Assembly: GCF_007362955.1 (NCBI RefSeq)
Contig: NZ_CP041696.1
Coordinates: 2,108,001 to 2,172,000 of the forward strand
Origin: Lysinibacillus fusiformis
Lineage (GTDB): Bacteria; Bacillota; Bacilli; Bacillales_A; Planococcaceae
Direction: 5' to 3'
Length of the DNA: 64,000 nt
Part shown: positions 57,859-64,000 of the stretch, piece after piece
Layout: each line of letters begins with the position of its first letter
Numbering within the stretch: position 1 is the stretch's first letter
The notes under the pieces: generated by a model
Seen by the model: the letters and a program-made list of their open reading frames with translations, nothing else
Database searches by the model: none
What the model was told of the DNA's origin: nothing
Program-made: the position numbers and the translations under genes

Positions 57859-57932
57859 TAAAAAAATGATCATTTGAATAAAGTTTGATTAAAGATAACC
57901 TCTTTGGGTATGATGCCTGTGAGAGGTTTTTT
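57859..57932 (+). repeat. Further right-type end remnant with hairpin
   Basis: AAAGTTTGATTAAAGAT (57880), preceded 20 bp earlier by a weaker copy, then AACCTCT (57897-57903) pairing with AGAGGTT (57922-57928) and seven T. No terminus fits the +14 rule. The 57933-58101 stretch is without a gene. Confidence 0.5.
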
Positions 57933-58101
57933 TGTGGGAAATGATAGAATTTAAGAAGTTTAAAATGTTTTAAGTAGTTAGATGGTGAATGTATATCCAA
58001 ACGATTTAAAAAGAAAAAGCTCAAAAAATAATCAAGCGATTTAAACAGGAAATTGGAGAAATGAGAGTAGTATCGCCACAGCAGTATAGAAAGAAAAAAC
58101 T

Positions 58102-58230
58102 ATGACTGAACAAAAGGTGATTTTTGAGGTGTCTAAGTATCCTGTCAAAGATACGGGTGAGGTTGCGAATGGAGCAATTGATGTTATTTGGCATGAAAAA
58201 TTACATCGCTCAAATTATTTTTTATTTTAG
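58102..58230 (+). CDS. Short frame of 42 codons, doubtful
   Basis: [20 protein letters not shown] begins at ATG 58102 and ends at TAG 58228-58230, which overlaps the ribosome site of the next gene. The text looks protein-like but there is no clear ribosome site. It may be the N-terminal remnant of a longer lost gene. Confidence 0.25.
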   Translation: MTEQKVIFEVSKYPVKDTGEVANGAIDVIWHEKLHRSNYFLF

Positions 58231-58241
58231 GAGAGAATGAT

Positions 58242-58613
58242 ATGGAAGTTTTTGCAGAATATTTAGCGCATATTGATAACCCGCAACATAGGGATCGTAC
58301 GGAAGAAGTATTGGCGTGGGTAACGGACAAATTTCCAAATTTAATGCCGAAAATTGCGTGGAATCAGCCTATGTTTAGCGAGCATGGCACATTTATTATT
58401 GGCTTTAGCATAGCCAAACATCATTTGGCTGTTGGCCCTGAAAGGGCAGGGATTATTCATTTTTCTGATGAGATTGTGCAGGCTGGCTATGATCATACCA
58501 AGCAGTTGGTACGTATCCCATGGGGGAGTCCAGTTGATTTCTCATTACTTGAGAAAATAATCGAGTTTAATATTTTGGATAAAGCGGACTGCACAACTTT
58601 TTGGCGACAATGA
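58242..58613 (+). CDS. DUF1801 / iron-chaperone-like protein (YdhG family)
   Basis: A 123-residue cytosolic protein of the YdhG/DUF1801 fold: [20 protein letters not shown] at the start, [40 protein letters not shown] and [21 protein letters not shown]. subtilis Fra, a frataxin-like iron chaperone, belongs to this family. Whether this copy binds iron is not shown by sequence. TAGGAGAG precedes the ATG. It marks a return to ordinary chromosomal composition. Confidence 0.85.
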   Translation: MEVFAEYLAHIDNPQHRDRTEEVLAWVTDKFPNLMPKIAWNQPMFSEHGTFIIGFSIAKHHLAVGPERAGIIHFSDEIVQAGYDHTKQLVRIPWGSPVDFSLLEKIIEFNILDKADCTTFWRQ

Positions 58614-58865
58614 AAAATCGTAGTATTAAGAGTTCAGTTCAATTATTTTAATCAAACTTTTCAATAAGAAATAATCTCTTGCCGAGAAATTTTGGTAAGA
58701 GGTTATTTTAGTTTTAGGAGAGATTTCTTTTTTTAAAAAAAGTAAACAGATAAATAGACCTTTAATGCAAACCATATAAAGACTAAGAGAAACCTTTCAA
58801 CTATTAGACGGAGCAAGTCCCATTTGGTTGTAAAATATTTACTCTAAAGTGCTACATTAAAACAT

Positions 58866-59096
58866 ATGTATTCATTGTTAAAGACAAAGGGAGTGAGTGT
58901 TCAATTAGCGCCATCACTTCCTGTGCTATGGCAGCAGGAAGGCTTATATGTAACACTTGTACTAATGATGTTAGTTATTCTGGTTAGCGCAACAATATTG
59001 GATGATGAATATTCAGGTATAGCAATGTTCGTTTGTTTAGGCTTATTTTTAATTGGCACAACCTTTTATATAAATACCAAACAATTAAAAAAATAG
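58866..59096 (+). CDS. Small membrane protein, unknown
   Basis: A 76-residue frame with two hydrophobic segments (LYVTLVLMMLVILVSATIL and GIAMFVCLGLFLIGTTFYI). No strong ribosome site precedes ATG 58866. The hydrophobic pattern favours a real gene, but no family is recognised. The upstream spacer holds a hairpin (CTCTTGCC 58676, GGTAAGAG 58699). Confidence 0.45.
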   Translation: MYSLLKTKGVSVQLAPSLPVLWQQEGLYVTLVLMMLVILVSATILDDEYSGIAMFVCLGLFLIGTTFYINTKQLKK

Positions 59097-59132
59097 AACA
59101 CGACAATCACAAACGAATTAAGGCAAAGCTAA

Positions 59133-59169
59133 AAGGATTAAGTCCGGTACAATACCGAACTCAATCCTT
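59133..59169 (-). terminator. Terminator of the binding-protein gene
   Basis: AAGGATTAAGTCCGGTA and TACCGAACTCAATCCTT form a long imperfect stem. On the minus strand the T run TTTT follows, 120 nt after the stop of 59292-60155. Confidence 0.55.
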
Positions 59170-59291
59170 ACAAGCTCTTTAATAATAATAGTGTCTAACA
59201 TCGGGGAGCGCTTCAATTTGCATTTTTTTATATAACCTCTAGCTACAGTAAATGTGAAAAGTCCAGTACATTATAAAACTTGAGATTTTCA

Positions 59292-60155
59292 TTACTTTAC
59301 ATCTTTTGTCCAATCCGCAACTTTATCTTCATTATTTTTAATCCATTTTTTGGCGGCAACTTTAGGGTCAGCGCCTTCCATAATATCAAGCATCACACTT
59401 TCTATATCTTCTGCAGTCCAGTGGAAGTTATTGAGGACACTGTATGCTCCCGGATTATCTTCTTTAAATCCTTTACGCGCAAATGTGCCAATATATTCTT
59501 CAGCACCGTATATTCCTTTAGGATCATCTAAATATTTTAAGTCAAAAGCATTAAATTTCCAGTGAGGAGACCAACCTGTAACGATAATTTCTTCTTTTTT
59601 TGCAATCGCTTGACTAAGAGCTGCTGTCATTGCACCAGAAGATGAGGTAACTACAGTCCAGCCTTCTAGGTTAGGATATTCCTTATAAGCATTTTCTGTA
59701 GCTGCTGTCATATTTGCTCCAGGTTCAATACCTGTTATCGTTTTACCAGCTTCATTTGTTAAATCTTCAATAGCATTTACATCCATATAACTAGGGACAA
59801 CTAAGCCAATCTTGGCACCCGTTAAGTTTTCACCCAAATCGTCTAGATCATCCTTATACTTCTCAACTTGTGGGGCATGCGTCTGTGGTAGCCAAGCTGA
59901 CACCATACCATCAACCTCACCGTTTGCAATTGCCTCCCACATAATGCCATTATCAAGCGGTGTTAGTGTTACATCATATCCTAAATCCTCTAGAACCTGT
60001 CCTACTACATTTGTAGAGGCAATCTCAGTATCCCATTCTACATAGGTTAAGTTGACTTCTTTATTTTTTGTGTCTGCATTAACTGAGTTACAGGCAGCTA
60101 ATAGTAAAATGAATCCTAAAGCCAATCCTATCTTTGATAATTTTCCCAATCTCAT
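59292..60155 (-). CDS. Glycine betaine/proline-type substrate-binding lipoprotein (OpuAC-like)
   Basis: A 287-residue lipoprotein of the OpuAC fold. The lipobox FILLLAAC has its cysteine at residue 22. VEWDTEIASTNVVGQVLEDL, GMVSAWLPQTHAPQVEKYKD and VTGWSPHWKFNAFDLKYLDD carry the aromatic-box residues (Trp, Tyr) that grip quaternary ammonium. ATG 60155 with AGAAAGGGAG upstream was chosen over an ATG six codons earlier. No OpuAA or OpuAB gene is adjacent, so it is an orphan binding protein. The 345-nt spacer on its 5' side contains an inverted repeat AGTAACAAC/GTTGTTACT (60223-60256). Confidence 0.88.
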   Translation of the reverse strand: MRLGKLSKIGLALGFILLLAACNSVNADTKNKEVNLTYVEWDTEIASTNVVGQVLEDLGYDVTLTPLDNGIMWEAIANGEVDGMVSAWLPQTHAPQVEKYKDDLDDLGENLTGAKIGLVVPSYMDVNAIEDLTNEAGKTITGIEPGANMTAATENAYKEYPNLEGWTVVTSSSGAMTAALSQAIAKKEEIIVTGWSPHWKFNAFDLKYLDDPKGIYGAEEYIGTFARKGFKEDNPGAYSVLNNFHWTAEDIESVMLDIMEGADPKVAAKKWIKNNEDKVADWTKDVK

Positions 60156-60500
60156 AAAATCTCCCTTTCTCATTGGTTTGACTACGTTATATTATGGAAC
60201 AAAATTTAACCAAAAATTAGCAAGTAACAACTTAATGTTAGCAAAGGGTTGTTACTTTTGTCAAATAGGCGATGAATCAGTTGGGTTGGCTTAAAAAAGA
60301 GTAAATATAGTTGAAAAAGTGGTTAGAAAGTATGGAACTAGAAATGTAAAGTTCATCTAAGGAAGTAAACGAGTAAGGTAAAATATGGAATTGAAGGTTA
60401 TTGTTTTGGCATTTTTGTGGTGTATTAATATTAAAAATCACAAGAAATATCAAAAAAAAGAAATGAATACCTCGTACAATTTTATTTAGGAGTGAGAAAA

Positions 60501-61577
60501 ATGAATGAACATATACAGCTTATGATCGATTGGATTGAAGGACATTTAAAAAATGATTTTTCATTAGATGAACTATCTACTTATATGGGCTATTCCCCTT
60601 ATTATTGTTCTTTTAAATTTCACCAAGTAACAGGTATAAGCATCCGACGCTATATACTGCTTAGAAGATTGTATTTATCTACGAAGGATTTAGAAAATGA
60701 TAGGAAGATAATAGACATTGCCTTTGATTACGATTATTCTTCCCAGGAAGCATATAGTAGAGCTTTTAAAACTGTTTTCGGGATAAATCCAAAGGAATTT
60801 CAACAGAACAAGATGCCTGTTCAATCATTTGATAAACTCATTATCAATAAAGACGAGGAGTGGTGTAGAATGAATATTTCTAGAGAATTTGAGGTTGAAC
60901 AGTTACAAAGTGAAAACAGTGAGTTGTTTGACAAATACGTACTCAACATATTGAATGGGCAAGTCATGTATGAAGAGTTTAAAGATAATAAATTAATGGG
61001 TGATTCTGATTACGCTCCATTTAATGAAGCGATGTGTGTAAATACGGCTAGCAAACAAGTTTTTGATTTAGCGTTTATAAAAACACGAGCATCTGGGCAT
61101 CACGAGTCAGTAGAAAATTATATCAAAAAGGTTATGGATCCATTAGATAATCTTTTTAATAAAGAGTATAGATGTATTGTTTTATGGTTTGGGGAAGATA
61201 TGTTTTGTCAAATGAACCTACTTACACTACTTGCCTATCTTGAACAGTCTGGGTATGAAGGCAAAGTGTTTTTAAATAGCTTTCGAGAGGATGAATTTAA
61301 AGTAAGTCAAATTGAACTTCAATTAGGTCACTATTATTCTATATATGAAGAAGTATTGGTGAAACATGAAAAACCATCTAAAGAACTACTGCCAGTAATG
61401 TATCAGGCAATTGCCATCTATTTGGATATGCTAAAAGAAAATAATGCAGTAGTAAAATATATTTCCAAAAATAAAAATTTACCAACATCAGAATTAATAA
61501 ATCGATTATTTGAACTTTTCCCAACAATAGGGTATGGTGATTCGCAATATATTGAGCTTATTAATAAAATTAGATGA
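60501..61577 (+). CDS. AraC-type regulator with DUF1835-like C-terminal domain
   Basis: A 358-residue protein. The N-terminal AraC helix-turn-helix pair covers about 1-100 (FSLDELSTYMGYSPYYCSFK, IDIAFDYDYSSQEAYSRAFK, FGINPKEFQ). The C-terminal domain (about 175-358) with YRCIVLWFGEDMFCQMNLLT and LLAYLEQSGYEG resembles DUF1835. Target and ligand are unknown. ATG 60501 was preferred, 8 nt after TTAGGAG. The GTG three codons before overlaps that site. Converging terminator at its end. Confidence 0.82.
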   Translation: MNEHIQLMIDWIEGHLKNDFSLDELSTYMGYSPYYCSFKFHQVTGISIRRYILLRRLYLSTKDLENDRKIIDIAFDYDYSSQEAYSRAFKTVFGINPKEFQQNKMPVQSFDKLIINKDEEWCRMNISREFEVEQLQSENSELFDKYVLNILNGQVMYEEFKDNKLMGDSDYAPFNEAMCVNTASKQVFDLAFIKTRASGHHESVENYIKKVMDPLDNLFNKEYRCIVLWFGEDMFCQMNLLTLLAYLEQSGYEGKVFLNSFREDEFKVSQIELQLGHYYSIYEEVLVKHEKPSKELLPVMYQAIAIYLDMLKENNAVVKYISKNKNLPTSELINRLFELFPTIGYGDSQYIELINKIR

Positions 61578-61621
61578 AACCTAAAGAAGCGTCCGCCGTA
61601 GCAGACATCAATGGTTACAGC

Positions 61622-61663
61622 AAAAAAGTGTTAGATCGACGGCAGTCAATCTAACACTTTTTT
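61622..61663. terminator. Bidirectional terminator
   Basis: AAAAAAGTGTTAGAT (61622-61636) and ATCTAACACTTTTTT (61649-61663) form a perfect 15-bp stem between converging genes. The minus-strand stop overlaps it. Confidence 0.92.
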
Positions 61664-61955
61664 AAGGAAACGGAGTAATAGACCAGCCAACCAAAAATAT
61701 GACAATTATAAATAACACGAGGTAGCAACCAAGAAAGATGCCCCACTTCCCAAGAGAACGGCTAGATTTTGGAATAATAGCAAGTATTCCAAAAACGAAT
61801 GCCAAGATAATGACTGTTGTAGAATTACTAGTCAATGGAGCATCATAACCAATGATTATCCAACTATTAATCATAATAAGTATCCATAAGCCTAAGCTAA
61901 CACTAGCCCAGCCAAACAATTTAAAAATTGATTGTTTTAACGCACCCAATTCCAT
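61662..61955 (-). CDS. Small three-pass membrane protein
   Basis: A 97-residue protein with three hydrophobic segments (ASVSLGLWILIMINSWIIIG, STTVIILAFVFGILAIIP, LGCYLVLFIIVIFLVGWSI). Its start overlaps the end of the anti-sigma gene by 19 nt, so it is the last gene of the sigma/anti-sigma operon. Function unknown. An accessory role in holding the anti-sigma protein is possible. Confidence 0.7.
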   Translation of the reverse strand: MELGALKQSIFKLFGWASVSLGLWILIMINSWIIIGYDAPLTSNSTTVIILAFVFGILAIIPKSSRSLGKWGIFLGCYLVLFIIVIFLVGWSITPFP

Positions 61956-62917
61956 AATTTAACCTCCCCAAGTTTTAAATGTTTAATCATTTCCTGATTT
62001 TGTAACTGTTCAATCTCAGCTTTAGGGCCTGTAATGACAACCGCGTAAGTTTTCATGTCTTGTTGCTCTAAATATTTTATTCTTTCTTTTAGTTCCAAAT
62101 TTTTATGTGAGGAAACAGCAGTAGCAGTATCCTCATAATTAGCTAAAAAATGTAAGATGGATAAAAAAGTTTTTTCACGAGAAGTAGAATCTTTGAATGG
62201 CGACCAATTTGTCTGATCTCGTTGTACAGGATAGCCAATTGGTGATACGACATTCCCATTAGCACTTAGCATTTTATCTTCTACACCGGTATAAATGGCT
62301 GCCCATGTGACATCCACTTTCGGCATTTGCTGGATGACTTCTTCAACTGTATATAAATCGTTTAAAGAAATATATGCTTCGACAACTGTTTCATTTGGTA
62401 ATCCTTTTAACACTTGTCGTTCCTCTGTTGTATTAAATTCTGCTCGATTATTTGGATGCACTAGCCACTGGTTTGTTTCAGTTGGGTATTTCGGATACGT
62501 CTTTTCCAGTTTAGAAGTAATCTTTTTTTCTACTAAATCATTCAACATAAAACGTGTGTCATAATGTTTAACGGGATAGACCTCATCACCTATTTGCTTA
62601 AATTGCTCAAATGATAATCCCATTGAAAAGAGCGAAAAATCCATATCAAATTCAAGTTCTTCTAATGTCGTATTCGGTTCTGTTACGTAAAGAGTCTGGC
62701 TTGTAACATCCATTAATGTTGTAGATTTTGTACCAAAAGCATAGTACAAAAATGTTAGCATATAACATGTAGGGGCAATTAAAAGGGCAATCGTCAGTGT
62801 GGTTAAAATAAGTTTCCACTTAGATGATGCAATGGCTTTCTTTATAACGTTTGTGGAAGGTGCATCTCTTTTTTCACTATCCTTTGCTTGTTGTAATAAT
62901 TGTTTATAAGAATCCAA
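61937..62917 (-). CDS. Anti-sigma factor with sigma_reg domains
   Basis: A 326-residue membrane protein. A short cytosolic N-terminus (MDSYKQLLQQAKDSEKRD) precedes one membrane segment (LILTTLTIALLIAPTCYMLT, about 36-55) and an extracytoplasmic part with MGLSFEQFKQIGDEVYPVKH, VVEAYISLNDLYTVEEVIQQ and YAVVITGPKAEIEQLQ, typical of sigma-factor regulator N/C domains. TTG 62917 starts 2 nt after the sigma stop, with AAGGAGGA inside the sigma gene. It should restrain the neighbouring ECF sigma factor. Confidence 0.82.
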   Translation of the reverse strand: MDSYKQLLQQAKDSEKRDAPSTNVIKKAIASSKWKLILTTLTIALLIAPTCYMLTFLYYAFGTKSTTLMDVTSQTLYVTEPNTTLEELEFDMDFSLFSMGLSFEQFKQIGDEVYPVKHYDTRFMLNDLVEKKITSKLEKTYPKYPTETNQWLVHPNNRAEFNTTEERQVLKGLPNETVVEAYISLNDLYTVEEVIQQMPKVDVTWAAIYTGVEDKMLSANGNVVSPIGYPVQRDQTNWSPFKDSTSREKTFLSILHFLANYEDTATAVSSHKNLELKERIKYLEQQDMKTYAVVITGPKAEIEQLQNQEMIKHLKLGEVKLWNWVR

Positions 62918-62919
62918 CT

Positions 62920-63395
62920 CTATTCCTCCTTCGTAATCAGTGCTCGCATTTTTTTGCGTCCTCGTGCTAAATGACTTTTCACTGTATTCAAATTTAAATT
63001 TAAAATGTTTGCAGCCTGTTCATTTGTACAGTCATGACATCACATAACAAGATAATTTGTTTTTCAATTGGTTTAATTTGTTCTAGTAGGTTTAATAATT
63101 TTAAATAAGCATCTTGTTCGACAATGATTTGTTCCGGTGTAGTGGAGAGGATTTGATCAACGGTGTCGGAAGTAATATACCATTGCTCTTTCCGTGTACT
63201 GTCGATATATGTATAGTATGCTACTTTAAAAAGCCAAGGTTTGATATCTTGAATCTCTTGACCAAGAAGGGTAATATGCGCTTTTGTAAATGTGTCCTGA
63301 AGCAAATCTTCCGCTGCAGTATGATTTTTAGTAAGTGAATATAAATAGCGATATATATCATTCATATAGGTGATATATATTGTTTCAAGTTCCAT
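62920..63395 (-). pseudogene. ECF sigma factor gene with a frameshift in region 4
   Basis: From ATG 63395 (GGTGGGAAG upstream) the frame gives region 2 (NHTAAEDLLQDTFTKAHITL, DIKPWLFKVAYYTYIDSTRK) and the start of region 4 (IKPIEKQIILLCDV). It then runs into a stop at 63000. The other frame continues as HDCTNEQAANILNLNLNTVK and SHLARGRKKMRALITKEE to TAG 62920-62922. One missing base near 63032 therefore removes the -35-binding helix. The anti-sigma genes downstream are intact. Confidence 0.85.
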
Positions 63396-63490
63396 CTCTT
63401 CCCACCTTTCATCCTATCCTCGTTTAAGCGCTAAAAAAAGTTGCAAAATAATTTAAAAATCATTATAAAATGTTGAAATAGTTTGATTAA

Positions 63491-63535
63491 AAAACGGCTT
63501 AAGCCCAGTGAGTAAAGGGCTCAAGCCGTTTTATT
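63491..63535. terminator. Bidirectional terminator
   Basis: AAAACGGCTTAAGCCC (63491-63506) pairs with GGGCTCAAGCCGTTTT (63517-63532, one mismatch), T tracts on both strands. Confidence 0.88.
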
Positions 63536-63563
63536 TATTTTACAAGGAGAAGGGGATAAAATG

Positions 63564-64000
63564 TTACTTCGACCGTTTAAAGACGATTTTCCATAGTGCA
63601 AAATTAATGGTGATAAGCACAATTAAGTAAATCATGGTGCCATAGGAAATACGAGTTGCTATGAAATAGTGTAGTCCCGCTATCATGCCTAATGGAATAA
63701 ATAATAATACAGATTTCCAGCCCTGGGCATCACCAATTTCATCATAGGGCTTTGTGAAAGGAATCTTGTCTCCCATAAAGATGTGACAAAACACTGTGTA
63801 CATACAACTTGCTACGAAGACAGCCAGTAAATCTGGAATGATTCTTGTACCATAAATAAAACAGAAAATTATGCTTAGGACAATATATAAGGGAATATAG
63901 AGCTTAATTAAAAACGCCTTTAAACTGCCTTTTTTTAAATCCATATAGTCTTTGGTTGGAAATGTTTTATAGATCCAAGCTGCCTTGTACTTTCCAGAAT
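63564..64000 (-). CDS. Polytopic membrane protein, C-terminal part (cut by window edge)
   Basis: The frame is open from the window edge. Before the internal Met at 63944 it reads GKYKAAWIYKTFPTKDY, so the gene is longer than an ATG-to-stop reading suggests (at least 144 residues). About four hydrophobic segments follow (LYIVLSIIFCFIYGTRIIPD, LLAVFVASCMYTVFCHIFMG, LLFIPLGMIAGLHYFIATRI, IYLIVLITINFALWKIVFKR). It may be an ABC-type permease or transporter-associated protein. The family cannot be fixed from this part. Confidence 0.65.
   Translation of the reverse strand, partial: SGKYKAAWIYKTFPTKDYMDLKKGSLKAFLIKLYIPLYIVLSIIFCFIYGTRIIPDLLAVFVASCMYTVFCHIFMGDKIPFTKPYDEIGDAQGWKSVLLFIPLGMIAGLHYFIATRISYGTMIYLIVLITINFALWKIVFKRSK

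Noticed and set aside
58651-58710. AATCAAACTTTT next to a hairpin as a possible left-type end
   Set aside because: The 14-nt rule leads to TTAT rather than a TGT/ACA terminus, so chance AT-rich similarity cannot be excluded.
63437-63495. AAAGTTGC and ATAGTTTGATTAAAA before a hairpin, resembling a further Tn7-type end
   Set aside because: No TGT terminus at the right distance, spacing is irregular, and the hairpin is an ordinary bidirectional terminator.

Overview
The window looks like chromosome of a Lysinibacillus-type (Bacillaceae/Planococcaceae) endospore former. The gene order follows the Bacillus ribosomal-protein and cdaA/glmS neighbourhoods (secY-adk-infA-rpmJ-rpsM-rpsK-rpoA-rplQ-ecfA1A2T-truA-rplM-rpsI-cwlD-salA-gerD-kbaA-rrn). 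Sporulation and germination genes are present, spacers are AT-rich, and S-layer homology proteins occur. The genus is inferred from style and gene content, not from a database search.

Layout. (1) 1-14.4 kb: translation, Sec, ECF-transporter and sporulation core genes, all + strand except gerD and one hypothetical gene. The usual map gene between adk and infA is missing. (2) 14.4-22.5 kb: a complete 16S-23S-5S operon, an acyl-CoA synthetase on the minus strand, and six tRNA genes (Asn, Glu, Val, Tyr, Gln, Lys). (3) 22.6-32.1 kb: rocF, sigW-rsiW with an autoregulatory SigW promoter, cdaA-cdaR-glmM (c-di-AMP and amino-sugar synthesis), a decayed M20 amidohydrolase, a yfkM-like gene, and glmS with its self-cleaving glmS ribozyme. 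(4) 32.14-58.2 kb: an accessory island that starts directly behind glmS. (5) 58.2-64 kb: more ordinary chromosome with a DUF1801 protein, an orphan glycine-betaine-type binding protein, an AraC regulator, an ECF sigma/anti-sigma operon whose sigma gene is frameshifted, and a membrane protein cut by the window edge.

The main observation is the structure of the island behind glmS. It carries repeated Tn7-type transposon ends: TGT termini with AAAG exactly 14 nt in, iterated about 20-bp repeats, and a hairpin just inside. Two decayed tnsA-like genes lie directly inside such ends. One element, 41546-46665 (5.1 kb), has both ends flanked by the same pentamer AGTTG. Its glmS-proximal end has abutting sites and its distal end has spaced sites, as in Tn7 right and left ends. 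It carries a SigY-YxlC-YxlD-like sigma operon and a large secreted serine hydrolase, with two TGAACG-N16-CGTA promoters. A 263-bp miniature element (57575-57837) is flanked by GTTAT on both sides and retains a tnsA start. A third, divergent pair of ends (TGTCATAA type) brackets 32176-41519, starting 38 bp after the glmS stop. It encloses an iron-uptake module: ferredoxin-NADP reductase, siderophore-binding lipoprotein, a perfect-looking Fur box and an AraC/binding-protein fusion regulator. No intact transposase gene is visible, so the island looks like a graveyard and cargo depot of Tn7-like elements stacked at the glmS attachment region.

Other duplicated pieces in the island are an NHL-repeat/Big_2/SLH surface protein (intact at 49139-52204, a deleted copy at 34878-36754) and an exact-length 490-bp repeat (36731-37220 and 54691-55180).
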